Notes: generated by a model not told the origin, from the sequence alone. A stretch of 64,000 nucleotides of DNA from Mycolicibacterium llatzerense (GCF_000878195.1 NZ_JXST01000027.1:1-64000); one strand, 5' to 3'; positions 24,332 through 33,534 are shown, numbered from the stretch's first letter. Numbers and translations: made by a program.

Positions 24332-25035
24332 CGGTGCAGATCGGCCTCGTCCTCCCCGACGTGATGGGCACCTACGGCGACGGCGGCAACGCCGTCGTGC
24401 TGCGACAGCGCTTGCGGCTCAGGGGAATTGATGCCGAGATCGTCGAGATCACCCTGGGCGACCCGGTGCCGGACTCGATGGATCTGTACACGCTCGGCGG
24501 TGCCGAGGACTACGCGCAGCGCCTGGCGACCCGGCATCTGCTGCGGTACCCGGGTCTGCAACGCGCGGCCGAGCGCGGCGCTCCGGTGCTGGCAATCTGC
24601 GCGGCCATCCAGGTGCTCGGGCACTGGTACGAGACGTCGTCGGGCGAGCGCGTCGACGGCGTCGGACTGCTTGATGTGACCACGTCGCCACAGCCCGAGC
24701 GCACCATCGGTGAAGTGACCTCGGTCCCGGTGATCGACGGGTTGTCCACCAAGCTCACCGGCTTCGAAAACCACCGCGGTGGAACCGATCTCGGACCGCT
24801 GGCCGCACCCCTGGCTCGGGTCGAGAAGGGCGCCGGCAACCGCGCGGGCTCGGGCTACGACGGCGTCGTGCAGGGCAGTGTGGTCGCCACCTATCTGCAC
24901 GGCCCGTGCCTGGCCCGTAATCCAGAGCTGGCCGACCACCTGCTGGCCCAGGTGGTCGGCGACCTGCCGCCCCTGGAACTGCCCGAGGTCGACCTGCTCC
25001 GCACCGAGCGCCTCGCCGCGCCCCGTCGGGCCTAG
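24328..25035 (+). CDS. gatD: Lipid II isoglutaminyl synthase glutaminase subunit GatD
   Basis: A 235-residue class I glutamine amidotransferase (CobB/CobQ-like) supplying ammonia to MurT. The nucleophile is Cys91 (LAICAAIQVLG) and the partner base His191 (YLHGPC). ATG at 24328 overlaps the murT stop. The last four bases overlap the convergent membrane-protein gene. Amidated iso-glutamine is needed for efficient cross-linking in mycobacteria. Confidence 0.95.
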   Translation: MTVQIGLVLPDVMGTYGDGGNAVVLRQRLRLRGIDAEIVEITLGDPVPDSMDLYTLGGAEDYAQRLATRHLLRYPGLQRAAERGAPVLAICAAIQVLGHWYETSSGERVDGVGLLDVTTSPQPERTIGEVTSVPVIDGLSTKLTGFENHRGGTDLGPLAAPLARVEKGAGNRAGSGYDGVVQGSVVATYLHGPCLARNPELADHLLAQVVGDLPPLELPEVDLLRTERLAAPRRA

Positions 25036-25772
25036 TTCAACAACCCGGTGCCCTTGGCGACGAACGCCAAGCCGACGAGCGTCATGATCGCCACCACGAT
25101 CTGCTGCTGATAGCCACGTGCCCAATCGTGCACTTTCCGCAGCACCGCTTGGGTTTTCGCGGGGGTGACGACGTTGCAGAGCAGCACCACCTCGACGACC
25201 GCGAGGCTCACCACGATGAACACCACCGCGACGCCGAGCTGGGTGCCGATCGCGGCGCCCGACGCCAGGATGGTCGTGAGGGCGAACAGCACCAGCGACG
25301 GGTTCGGGCCGGCCCAGAACCCGATCACCGCCGCGACCCACAATGCCCCGCTCTCCCAGGCTCTTTGGGCGCGTCCCAGTAATCCACCCCGCGCAGGCGC
25401 ATCTGGGTCCCGCTGCAACAACTTCGAGATGGGTGAGACGTCCGCATCCGGAACGCGCTTGCGCGTCACCATCCGCACCGCCATCAGCGCCGCGATGGCC
25501 AGGAGCAGCACGCCCGCAGTCACCTGGATGTACCGCATCGTGGCGCTCGCGGTGGTCCTCGGGTTGGCCAGATCGTGCACCCACGCGACGTCGGTGACGT
25601 GCAGCGCCAGCAGCGGAAGCAACAGCAGCATGACGCTCGCGGCCACACAGCCGACCCAGTACACCAGCAGGTTCTGCGCCGGGCGCGGCCGGGAGATCAG
25701 CAACAGGTTGACGCCGAGGCGCACCGGGTCGAACGCAATAGGCAGCGCCAGCACCGCCACAGAACCCCACAT
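25032..25772 (-). CDS. Gap/Sap-like (LysE-superfamily) membrane protein
   Basis: A 246-residue protein with about six membrane helices. The opening segment IAFDPVRLGVNLLLISRPRP and the later GFWAGPNPSLVLFA are characteristic of the Gap/sulfolipid-1-addressing protein family. Members assist transport of glycopeptidolipids or sulfolipids to the mycobacterial surface. It follows the propionyl-CoA synthetase gene by 27 nt and may be co-transcribed with it, or it may serve the MmpL/NRPS system about 8 kb away. ATG at 25770-25772 is preferred over a TTG three codons upstream. Confidence 0.65.
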   Translation of the reverse strand: MWGSVAVLALPIAFDPVRLGVNLLLISRPRPAQNLLVYWVGCVAASVMLLLLPLLALHVTDVAWVHDLANPRTTASATMRYIQVTAGVLLLAIAALMAVRMVTRKRVPDADVSPISKLLQRDPDAPARGGLLGRAQRAWESGALWVAAVIGFWAGPNPSLVLFALTTILASGAAIGTQLGVAVVFIVVSLAVVEVVLLCNVVTPAKTQAVLRKVHDWARGYQQQIVVAIMTLVGLAFVAKGTGLLN

Positions 25773-25799
25773 TGCCGCCAACTTACCCGGCGCCGCGAG

Positions 25800-27686
25800 T
25801 TACGAGGTCGGCCGCAGCACCGAGATCAGCGCGTCGATCACCGAACTGTCCTCGATGGTGGACGGGACGACGTAGTCGACGCCTTCGGCGATCTGCCGCA
25901 TGGTCTTTCGCAGGATCTTCCCCGACCGGGTCTTGGGCAGGGCGCCGACGACGGTGACGTCGCGGAAGGTCGCGACCGCGCCGATCTGGTCACGCACCAT
26001 CGCCGCGAGTTCCTGCTGCAGTGCCGCGCCGTCGATGTCCGCGCCGGCTTTCAGCACGACGTAACCACTCGGCCGTTGCCCCTTGAGGTCGTCGTGGATA
26101 CCGATGACGGCGCACTCGGCCACAGCCCGGTGCCCGGCGATGACCGCCTCGATACTCCCGGTCGAAAGCCGGTGCCCCGCAACGTTGATGACGTCGTCGG
26201 TGCGGCCCAGTACGGTGAGATATCCGTCATCGTCGACGTAGCCGAAGTCGCCCGTCAGGTAGTAGCCGGGGAACGCGGTCAGGTAGGACTGCACGAATCC
26301 CTTGGGGTTCTGCCACAACCCGGCGAGGGTGCCGGGCGGCAGCGGCAGCTTGATGACGATGTTGCCTTCGACGCCGGATGCGACGGGGTTACCGGAGGCG
26401 TCGACGATGCCGACCTGGTAACCGGGTACCGGAACGGTCGGCGATCCGGCCTTGATGGGCATCGGCTCGAGCCCTCGCAGGTTGGCGCAGATGGCCCAGC
26501 CGGTCTCGGTCTGCCACCAGTGGTCGACGACGGGACAGTGCAGGACGTCCGACGCCCACTCGTAGGTGTCGGGGTCCAGGCGTTCGCCCGCGACGAACAG
26601 CGTGTGCAACGTCGAAATGTCATGTCCCGCAAGCATCGATGCGTTCGGATCGGCCTTGCGGATGGCGCGCAGCGCGGTCGGTGCGGTGAACAGCGCTTGC
26701 ACCCCGTGCTGTTCGATGACTCGCCAGAAGGCACCGGCGTCGGGCGTGCCGACGGGCTTGCCTTCGTAGAGCACCGTGGTCGCACCGGCAATAAGGGGTC
26801 CGTAGACGATGTACGAGCTGCCGACGACCCACCCGATGTCCGAGGCGGTCCACATCACCTGGCCGGCGCTGATGTCGTAGACGTTCTTCATCGACCAGGC
26901 CAGCGCGACGGCGTGCCCACCGTTGTCGCGCACGACGCCCTTGGGCTTCCCGGTGGTCCCGGAGGTGTAGAGGATGTAGAGCGGGTCGGTGGCAGCGACA
27001 GGCACGGGAGCCACCGGCGCAGCGTCCGCCACCAGCTCGTCCCAGTCCAGGTAACCCGGGTAGTCGGCGGCCTCACCGGCGATCTCGCCGCGGTTCTTGA
27101 CGATCACCGTCGCGGGCGCCGAAGACGACAACGCCAGCGCCTTGGCGACGGCGGGCAGGTACTCGACCGTCCGCCCTGGCTCCAGCCCACCCGAGGCCGT
27201 CAGCAGGGCCACCGGCTGCGCGTCGTCGATGCGGGCCGCGAGTTCGTTGGCCGCGAACCCGCCGAAAACCACCGAGTGGACGGCGCCGATGCGGGCGCAG
27301 GCCAGCATCGCGATGACCGCTTCGGGAATCATCGGCATGTACACCACGACGCGGTCGCCCTTGGTGACGCCTTGTGCGGCAAGCGCTCCGGCGAAGCGCG
27401 CCACGCGGTCGAGCAGCTCGGCGTACGTGAAGGACTGCTGCACGCCAACCATCGCCGAGTCGTAGATCAGCGCGGTGCGGTCCCCGTTGCCGGCCTCGAC
27501 GTGCCGGTCGAGGGCGTTGTAGCAGGTGTTGAGCTGCCCGTCGGGGAACCAGCGGTAGTGCGGCGCCGCGGAATCGTCGAGCGCGCGGGTCGGCGGAACG
27601 GTCCAGTCGATGGCCTCGGCGGCCGCCAGCCAGAAGTCGTCGGGCCGCTGCGCAGCGGCCTCGAACGCCTCGCGATAGGCGCTCAC
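25800..27686 (-). CDS. prpE: Propionate--CoA ligase (PrpE-like acyl-CoA synthetase)
   Basis: A 628-residue ANL enzyme, the same length as E. coli PrpE and similar to it over the full sequence: YRWFPDGQLNTCYNALDRH, YMPMIPEAVIAMLACARIG, ILYTSGTTGKPKGV, SDIGWVVGSSYIVY, HWWQTETGW, and the catalytic lysine in KTRSGKILRK. It converts propionate (possibly acetate) to the CoA ester. GTG at 27684-27686 overlaps the stop of the upstream aminotransferase-fold gene (GTGA) and has a strong AAGGAGG site; the long 5' open extension was rejected. The coupling suggests that propionate arises from the pathway encoded by its neighbours. Confidence 0.9.
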   Translation of the reverse strand: MSAYREAFEAAAQRPDDFWLAAAEAIDWTVPPTRALDDSAAPHYRWFPDGQLNTCYNALDRHVEAGNGDRTALIYDSAMVGVQQSFTYAELLDRVARFAGALAAQGVTKGDRVVVYMPMIPEAVIAMLACARIGAVHSVVFGGFAANELAARIDDAQPVALLTASGGLEPGRTVEYLPAVAKALALSSSAPATVIVKNRGEIAGEAADYPGYLDWDELVADAAPVAPVPVAATDPLYILYTSGTTGKPKGVVRDNGGHAVALAWSMKNVYDISAGQVMWTASDIGWVVGSSYIVYGPLIAGATTVLYEGKPVGTPDAGAFWRVIEQHGVQALFTAPTALRAIRKADPNASMLAGHDISTLHTLFVAGERLDPDTYEWASDVLHCPVVDHWWQTETGWAICANLRGLEPMPIKAGSPTVPVPGYQVGIVDASGNPVASGVEGNIVIKLPLPPGTLAGLWQNPKGFVQSYLTAFPGYYLTGDFGYVDDDGYLTVLGRTDDVINVAGHRLSTGSIEAVIAGHRAVAECAVIGIHDDLKGQRPSGYVVLKAGADIDGAALQQELAAMVRDQIGAVATFRDVTVVGALPKTRSGKILRKTMRQIAEGVDYVVPSTIEDSSVIDALISVLRPTS

Positions 27687-29008
27687 GAGACCTCCTTGGC
27701 CACGGCGGAAAACACCGTCATGAACCAGTCCAGGTCCGACATCGAGAACACAAGAGGTGGGCGCACTTTGAGGATGTTGCCATGTCCGCCGCACACAGAG
27801 ATCAGAACCCGGTTTTCCCGCATCAAGTCGACGATGCGCTGCGCCTGGGCCCGGTCGTGTTCCTTGCTGTCGGGGTCGGTGACGATCTCGACGCCGGTGT
27901 ACAGCCCGGTCCCGCGCACGTCACCCACGAACGGGTGGTCCTTGGCCAGCGCGCGCAGTTCGGCGCGAAGTTGATCGCCGACCTCGACGGCGTGGGCGGC
28001 GAGCCCGTCACCCTGGATGATGTCGAGGACGGCCTGCGCCGCGGCCATCGACACCGGGTTTCCGCCAAAGGTGTTGAAATACGGGGTCTCCCGCGCGAAG
28101 GCATCGAGAATCTCCGGGCGGGCGGCCATCGCGGCGACCGGAATGCCGTTGCCCATCGGCTTGCCCATGGTCACCAGGTCGGGCACGACGCCATGCCGCT
28201 GGAAACCCCACATCGCCTCGCCGGTCCGGGAGAAACCGGGCTGAACTTCGTCGGCGATGAACACGCCACCAGCGCGGTGGACCACCTCGACTGCGGGCCC
28301 CAGCACCGTCGGGTCGACGTAGATGCCGTCGGAGGAGAAGATCGAATCCAGCAGCAGCGCACTGAACTTGTGGCCGTGCCGTTCGAGGTCGGCGATCGCG
28401 CCGCTGACCTGGTCGGCGAACCAGCGGCCCAGTTCCGCCGGATCGATGCGGTAGGAGTCCGGGGCCGGCACGGTGCGGACATTGGTGCCCAGCGGCAGCC
28501 CGACGCCCAGCGAGGGCGACATCGCCGAGATCAGCGCGCTGTTGCCGTGGTACGCCTCTTCGGTGACGATGACCCCGGTCCCGCCGGTGTACTGCTCGGC
28601 CACCCGGACGGCGAGGTCGTTCGCCTCAGACCCGGTGCAGGTGAACATGATCGACGAGATTTCCGCGGGGAACGTGGCGAGCAACTGCTCGGAATAGTCG
28701 AGGATGCCGCCGTGCAGATAGCGGGTGTGGGTATTCAGTTCCGACATCTGGCGGGTCACCGCCTCGATCACCCGCGGGTTGCAGTGCCCCACGCTGGCCA
28801 CGTTGTTGTAGGCGTCGAGGTACTTGTTGCCCTCGGCGTCGAACAGATGGGCGCCGGCACCCTTCACCAGATGCACCGGCCGGCTGTAGAAGAGCCGGTA
28901 CGACGGGCCCAGCGCCCTGCGCCGCTTCTCCACCATGGCATCGGTGGCGGGGTCCAGCGCTTCCCCGCCGGTGTAGCTGTTGGAGTCCATGATTGTGGAG
29001 AAAGCCAT
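27683..29008 (-). CDS. Class III aminotransferase-fold enzyme, AGXT2L-type phospho-lyase candidate
   Basis: A 441-residue PLP enzyme. The PLP lysine is Lys283 (TMGKPMGNG) and the cofactor Asp is Asp253 (FIADEVQPGFSRTG). The N-terminal half (LGPSYRLF, NNVASVGHCNP, LNTHTRYLH, GSEANDLAVRVA) resembles vertebrate AGXT2L1/2. Those are not transaminases but phospho-lyases of phosphoethanolamine and phosphohydroxylysine, which eliminate phosphate and ammonia to give an aldehyde. A kinase of the type that makes such substrates is encoded divergently. The start MAFSTIMD has AAGGAC upstream. Same-strand neighbours are the permease (50 nt upstream) and prpE (overlap). A true aminotransferase activity remains possible. 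Confidence 0.85.
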   Translation of the reverse strand: MAFSTIMDSNSYTGGEALDPATDAMVEKRRRALGPSYRLFYSRPVHLVKGAGAHLFDAEGNKYLDAYNNVASVGHCNPRVIEAVTRQMSELNTHTRYLHGGILDYSEQLLATFPAEISSIMFTCTGSEANDLAVRVAEQYTGGTGVIVTEEAYHGNSALISAMSPSLGVGLPLGTNVRTVPAPDSYRIDPAELGRWFADQVSGAIADLERHGHKFSALLLDSIFSSDGIYVDPTVLGPAVEVVHRAGGVFIADEVQPGFSRTGEAMWGFQRHGVVPDLVTMGKPMGNGIPVAAMAARPEILDAFARETPYFNTFGGNPVSMAAAQAVLDIIQGDGLAAHAVEVGDQLRAELRALAKDHPFVGDVRGTGLYTGVEIVTDPDSKEHDRAQAQRIVDLMRENRVLISVCGGHGNILKVRPPLVFSMSDLDWFMTVFSAVAKEVS

Positions 29009-29058
29009 GTTCGTTGTCCTTGCGATAGAAGCGATCGGCGCTGGATGCGGGTGTGGCG

Positions 29059-30636
29059 TCAGCGCTCGTCGTCGAGTACGACGCGGCCCAGCCGGTCGTA
29101 GCGCTGCGGGGATCGGGCCCGCAGTACGAGGGCGATGACGATTCCGACGGTGGCGGTGGTGCCGACCACGTACGGGATCGAGGTGAAGACGATGTCTTCG
29201 GATGCCGTGCCGGCGGCGAAGGACGCGTTCTTGATCAGTAGGTAGATCACATAGAGCATCCCGACACCGCCCAGTCCGGGCGCCACCAAGGTGCGGAACC
29301 AGTGCGCAGTCTCCGGATGTTGTTTGCGCACATGGAAGTACGAGACCACCGAGAACGCCGCCAGCGCCTGCACGATCAGGATGGCTGCGGTGCCCAGGAG
29401 GGCGCCGAGGCCGTACAGCCCGCTGTAGGGGTCGCGACCCGAGACGGCGAACCACACGACGATGAGCAGCGCCAGGCCACTCTGCACGAAGCTGGCGACG
29501 TGCGGCGAGCCGTGGATGTGGTGCGTGCGCCCAACGGTTTTCGCGGTCCCGGGGATGATGTCTTCGCGACCGATCGCGTAGATGTAACGCGCCGCGCAGT
29601 TGTGGAAGGCCATGCCGCACGCGTAGGAGCCGGTGGCCAGCAGGATCTGGAACATGGTCACCGCCCACCCGCCGAGGTGGTCGCGCACCGGACCGAAGAA
29701 GATCTCGCCGGCCGTGTTCGTATCCTGCGCCAGCGCAATGGCTTTGGCGGGTCCGGTGCCGACGATCGCCAGCCACGACACCACGACGTAGAAGGCACCG
29801 ATGCCCAACACCGACGACATGATGGCGATGGGGATGATCTTCTTCGGGTTCTTGGATTCCTCGCCGTACATCGCGCTGGATTCGAAACCGACCCAGGACC
29901 AGAAGGCGAAGAACAGGCCCACGCCGGCCGACCCCACCACGGCCATGGTGCCCACGCCGTTGACGTTCGGGACGACGGCATTCAGGCCCTTCAGCCCGTT
30001 GATCGGATTGAGCGACCCCAACGACCAACCTTCAGGGCCGCCACCGCTGACGACGACGGACCCGGCCATCAGGGTCAGCATGACGATCTCGGTAACCAGC
30101 AGTCCGCCAAGCACTTTCGCGGCCAGGTTGACGTCGAAGTAGGTCAGGACAGCATTGGCGACGATCATCGCCACCGCGAACATCAGCCACGGCAGCTTGA
30201 CGCCGAAGAGCGAGGTGAACAGGTCCCGGGAGAAGAACGCGAAGATGCCGACGAGAGCCGGTTCGAACACGACGTAGGCCAGCATGGTCAGGAAACCCGC
30301 GGATAGGCCGACGACCCGGCCGAGACCGTGGGAGATGTAGCCGTAGAAGGCGCCGGTCGCGGTGATGTGCTTTGACATCGCCGCGTAGCCGACGGAGAAC
30401 AGCCCCAGCACGATCGTCGCGATCAGGTACCCCGCGGGGGCCGCCGCGCCGTTGCCGAATCCGATGGCGATGGGCACGTTGCCGACCATCGCGGTGATGG
30501 GGGCGGCGGTGGCCACCGCCATGAAAAGCACGCCGACCAGGCCGACGGCGTCGCGTTTGAGTCGCTGCACTCCGGGGGCGCCATCCGGCGCCGCGGTGAC
30601 TGGGGCAGTTCGTGGGTAATCGTCGATCTCACTCAT
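29059..30636 (-). CDS. APC-superfamily amino acid/amine permease
   Basis: A 525-residue transporter with about twelve membrane helices. The N-terminal GVLFMAVATAAPITAMVGNVP and the GFESSAMYGEESKNPKK loop are characteristic of APC permeases for amino acids, polyamines or ethanolamine-type amines. It is the first gene of the minus-strand operon permease, phospho-lyase, PrpE. It faces the kinase gene across a 279-bp region with regulator half-sites. It probably imports the amine substrate. The ATG is at 30634-30636. Confidence 0.9.
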   Translation of the reverse strand: MSEIDDYPRTAPVTAAPDGAPGVQRLKRDAVGLVGVLFMAVATAAPITAMVGNVPIAIGFGNGAAAPAGYLIATIVLGLFSVGYAAMSKHITATGAFYGYISHGLGRVVGLSAGFLTMLAYVVFEPALVGIFAFFSRDLFTSLFGVKLPWLMFAVAMIVANAVLTYFDVNLAAKVLGGLLVTEIVMLTLMAGSVVVSGGGPEGWSLGSLNPINGLKGLNAVVPNVNGVGTMAVVGSAGVGLFFAFWSWVGFESSAMYGEESKNPKKIIPIAIMSSVLGIGAFYVVVSWLAIVGTGPAKAIALAQDTNTAGEIFFGPVRDHLGGWAVTMFQILLATGSYACGMAFHNCAARYIYAIGREDIIPGTAKTVGRTHHIHGSPHVASFVQSGLALLIVVWFAVSGRDPYSGLYGLGALLGTAAILIVQALAAFSVVSYFHVRKQHPETAHWFRTLVAPGLGGVGMLYVIYLLIKNASFAAGTASEDIVFTSIPYVVGTTATVGIVIALVLRARSPQRYDRLGRVVLDDER

Positions 30637-30672
30637 GGGTGCCAACCGATCCGGATCTGGTTTTGGTTTATT

Positions 30673-30874
30673 TGGTCTGCTCTATCGAGCGGCAGTTCAG
30701 CTATCCAGTGGACCAATGGACCCCCAGGCCATCGGCACAGCGCTATTGGTACCAGACCGGTTTAGCGTGGTCAATACCCCAATTTTGCCGCGTTTCCGGC
30801 GCGTAAATCTGTCGTTACCAATTTTTGGATTTGGTTCACTTTCGGCTCGGAGTGCGGTACAACTGACCAGACCA
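30673..30874. promoter_or_regulatory. Divergent control region with GntR-type half-sites
   Basis: The 279-bp gap between permease and kinase holds TGGTCTG (30673-30679), ACCAGACC (30751-30758) and CAGACCA (30868-30874). TGGTCT/AGACCA is the half-site of operators bound by UTRA-type GntR regulators such as DasR/NagR. The third copy lies in the kinase leader region. The UTRA-type regulator encoded at 32749 is the obvious candidate. The region is notably AT-richer than its surroundings. No other gene is visible in it. Confidence 0.45.
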
Positions 30875-30915
30875 AAAAGTGACCGTGCCCACACCGCCAG
30901 TTCAGGAGAGCCACA

Positions 30916-31932
30916 ATGAGCGACATGGCCGCCGCCGACTACGAACGCTTCGCGCATGCCGCGCTCCCGCACTACGGGCTCGACGCGGCGACGGTCACGC
31001 TGCTCAGCTACTCGGAGAACGGCACCTTCCTCGTGGAATCAGGGAACGAGCGGCAGGTCCTGCGCGTGCACCGGCCCGGGTACCACTCGCTGGCCGCCAT
31101 CGAATCCGAACTCGACTGGATGGAGAGCCTGCGCACCGACTCGTCCATCACGACGCCGCGGGTGATCGCGGCACCCGACGGCCGCCGCGTGGTGGAGGCG
31201 CGGATCGGCGACGAGAGCTGTCTGGTCGATCTGTTCACGTTCGTGGAGGGCACCATCGCCGAGGATGACGCCTCCGACATCAGCTTCAGCGAGTTGGGCG
31301 CCATCACCGCGACACTGCACGAGCACGTCCAGCGCTGGCAGCTACCGGAGACCTTCACGCGGTTCCGCTGGGATCTCGACACCATGCTCGGCGCCGCCGG
31401 CCGGTGGGGCAACTGGCGTGACGCGCCGGCCCTGACGGCCGAGGACGCCACCGTCATCGAAGCGGCCGAACGCAAGGTCATCGATCGGCTCACCGAGTAC
31501 GGCATGGGGCCCGAACGCTTCGGGTTGGTCCACGCCGACCTGCGGATGTCGAACCTGATGGTGCACGGCGGCAAGATCACCGTCATCGACTTCGATGACT
31601 GCGGCTGGTCGTGGTACCTCGCTGACCTCGGTGCCGTGGTGTCATTCGTCGAGGACTCCCCCGGCGCCGCGCGCATCGTCGACGAGTGGCTCTCGGGGTA
31701 CCGCAGCGTCCGCGACATTCCCGCCGCCGACCTCGTCGAGATCCCCACCTTCGTCATGTTGCGCCGCCTGATGCTCACGGCCTGGATCGGCTCCCATCCC
31801 GAATCCGGCCCGGCACAGACCCTCGGCGGCCGATATGCCTCCGGCACAGCGCAATTGGCGCAGGCCTACCTCACCGACCCATCCTGGTTCCGGGTCGACG
31901 TTCCCGCCGCTGCACCGACTCTCATCCACTGA
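30916..31932 (+). CDS. Aminoglycoside-phosphotransferase-fold small-molecule kinase
   Basis: A 338-residue kinase. The N-lobe is GTFLVES...RQVLRVHRPGY, the catalytic loop HADLRMSNLMV and the metal site VIDFDDCGW. This fold includes choline, ethanolamine and hydroxylysine kinases as well as drug-resistance enzymes. The divergent AGXT2L-type phospho-lyase makes an amino-alcohol kinase the best reading: ATP plus amino alcohol gives the O-phosphate that the lyase breaks down. An AGGAGAG site precedes the ATG. An SDR and the GntR regulator follow. Antibiotic resistance is a less likely alternative, given the neighbours. Confidence 0.85.
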   Translation: MSDMAAADYERFAHAALPHYGLDAATVTLLSYSENGTFLVESGNERQVLRVHRPGYHSLAAIESELDWMESLRTDSSITTPRVIAAPDGRRVVEARIGDESCLVDLFTFVEGTIAEDDASDISFSELGAITATLHEHVQRWQLPETFTRFRWDLDTMLGAAGRWGNWRDAPALTAEDATVIEAAERKVIDRLTEYGMGPERFGLVHADLRMSNLMVHGGKITVIDFDDCGWSWYLADLGAVVSFVEDSPGAARIVDEWLSGYRSVRDIPAADLVEIPTFVMLRRLMLTAWIGSHPESGPAQTLGGRYASGTAQLAQAYLTDPSWFRVDVPAAAPTLIH

Positions 31933-31947
31933 CGACAAGGACAACCC

Positions 31948-32724
31948 GTGTTCGATCTCACCAACAAGAACGTCATCGTCACCGGCGGCACCAAGGGCAT
32001 CGGCTACGGCATCGCCGCCGTCTTCGCCACCGCGGGGGCCAACGTCGCGGTCGCCGCCCGGTCGCTGCACGACCTCGACACCGCTGTCGCCGGCCTCGAC
32101 GGCCTGGGGTCCGGCAAGGTCATCGGCGTCTCCGTCGACGTCGCCGATCCCCGGTCCTGCCAGGCCATGGCCACGGCCGCCGTCGACGCCTTCGGCGGCA
32201 TCGACGTGCTGTGCGCCAACGCCGGCATCTTCCCCGAGGCCCCTCTTGCGACCATGACGCCCGAGGACCTGGCCACCGTGCTCGACGTCAACGTCAAGGG
32301 CACCGTCTACAGCGTGCAGGCCTGCCTCGACGCACTGACCAAGAGCGGCGCCGGACGCGTCGTCATCACCTCGTCGATCACCGGCCCGGTCACCGGGTTC
32401 CCCGGCTGGTCGCACTACGGCGCCTCCAAGGCCGCGCAGCTGGGCTTCATGCGCACCGCCGCAATCGAACTCGCCGCCAAGAGCATCACCGTCAACGCCG
32501 TGCTGCCCGGCAACATCCTCACCGAGGGACTGCAGGAAATGGGCGAGGACTACCTCGCCGGCATGGCCCGGTCCATCCCGGCCGGCACGCTGGGTACCCC
32601 TGAAGACATCGGCCACCTCGCCGCGTTCCTCGCCACCGATGAGGCCCGCTACATCACCGGGCAGTCCATCGTCGTCGACGGCGGGCAAATCCTGCCCGAA
32701 TCCCTGGACGCCCTCGCGGGCTGA
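31948..32724 (+). CDS. Short-chain dehydrogenase/reductase
   Basis: A 258-residue classical SDR. The NAD(P) loop is TGGTKGIGYGI, with NAG at residues 91-93. Catalytic residues are Ser142/143, Tyr157 and Lys161 (YGASK). GTG start with AAGGACAA upstream, 15 nt after the kinase stop. In this context it could oxidise an amino alcohol or reduce the carbonyl product; direction and substrate are unknown. It is not an aldehyde dehydrogenase, so the step from aldehyde to acid in the proposed pathway is not encoded here. Confidence 0.9.
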   Translation: MFDLTNKNVIVTGGTKGIGYGIAAVFATAGANVAVAARSLHDLDTAVAGLDGLGSGKVIGVSVDVADPRSCQAMATAAVDAFGGIDVLCANAGIFPEAPLATMTPEDLATVLDVNVKGTVYSVQACLDALTKSGAGRVVITSSITGPVTGFPGWSHYGASKAAQLGFMRTAAIELAAKSITVNAVLPGNILTEGLQEMGEDYLAGMARSIPAGTLGTPEDIGHLAAFLATDEARYITGQSIVVDGGQILPESLDALAG

Positions 32725-32748
32725 CAGTCGGTCGGTACGGTGAACCAC

Positions 32749-33534
32749 ATGGACGAGTCCGAGGGTGGCCCGGTCGCCGAGGATGTGCGGCGCCGCATCG
32801 TCAGCATGCTCGATGCCGGTGCCCTGCGTCCCGGTGACCGCCTCGGCTCCGAACGTGAGATGGCCGAGCGGTTCGCCGTGTCCCGTGCGACGCTGCGCAG
32901 TGCCCTGGTTCCCCTGAGCCGTGCCGGAATCCTGGAACGACGGGGCGGCCGCGCGGGCGGCACCTTCATCAAGACCGTGCTCGTCGAACGCAACGTCGCC
33001 GAACTGTCCGGCCTGCCGAACCGGCTCAAACAAGGCGGACATTCCACCACCCGCAGCCGGGTGCTCGCCACGGCGTTGCGCGGTGCCACCGCCACCGAGG
33101 CGCAGCGCCTGGGCGTCAAGCCCGACACCGAGCTCGTCGTCGTGCAGCGGCTGCGGTACGCCGACGGTTTCCCGCTGTCGGTCGACTGCGCGCACCTGCT
33201 CGCCGAGCGGGTGCCCGATCTGCTGGAGCAGCCCCTCGGTGGCTCGATATACGACATTCTGGCGGTCCGTTACAACCTGGCCCCGGCGTCGTCGGTCGAG
33301 AGCATCGAGGTCGTCAGCGCCAATCCGCGTGAGGCCGCGTGGCTCGAAATCCCCACGCGCACTCCCCTGTTGGCGATGACGCGCGTCACCAGCGACGCCG
33401 ACGGTCAGCCGTTCGAGTACTCCGAGGACCTGTTCCGGGCGGACCGCGTCCGGCTGGTCGCCAAGACGACGATGACGGCCGAGCGCGAAACCCTCGGCAC
33501 CGACGGCCGCGTCGAGCTCACCGTCACGGCGTAG
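32749..33534 (+). CDS. GntR-family regulator with UTRA domain (HutC/DasR type)
   Basis: A 261-residue protein. The winged helix-turn-helix (RRRIVSMLDAGALRPGDRLG, SEREMAERFAVSRATLRSAL) is followed by a UTRA ligand-binding domain. ATG at 32749 is preferred: TACGGT (32736-32741) lies 7 nt before it, so the gene may have its own leaderless promoter inside the operon. GTG at 32740 is the alternative. UTRA regulators usually respond to a phosphorylated intermediate, which would fit the kinase product. Its 3' end overlaps the convergent mmpL gene by 11 bases. Confidence 0.88.
   Translation: MDESEGGPVAEDVRRRIVSMLDAGALRPGDRLGSEREMAERFAVSRATLRSALVPLSRAGILERRGGRAGGTFIKTVLVERNVAELSGLPNRLKQGGHSTTRSRVLATALRGATATEAQRLGVKPDTELVVVQRLRYADGFPLSVDCAHLLAERVPDLLEQPLGGSIYDILAVRYNLAPASSVESIEVVSANPREAAWLEIPTRTPLLAMTRVTSDADGQPFEYSEDLFRADRVRLVAKTTMTAERETLGTDGRVELTVTA

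Noticed and set aside
27683..30028. A 781-residue fusion reading of the phospho-lyase gene.
   Set aside because: The extra N-terminal 340 residues run through the permease gene in another frame and are Arg-rich. MAFSTIMD at 29008 has a ribosome site and the normal family length.
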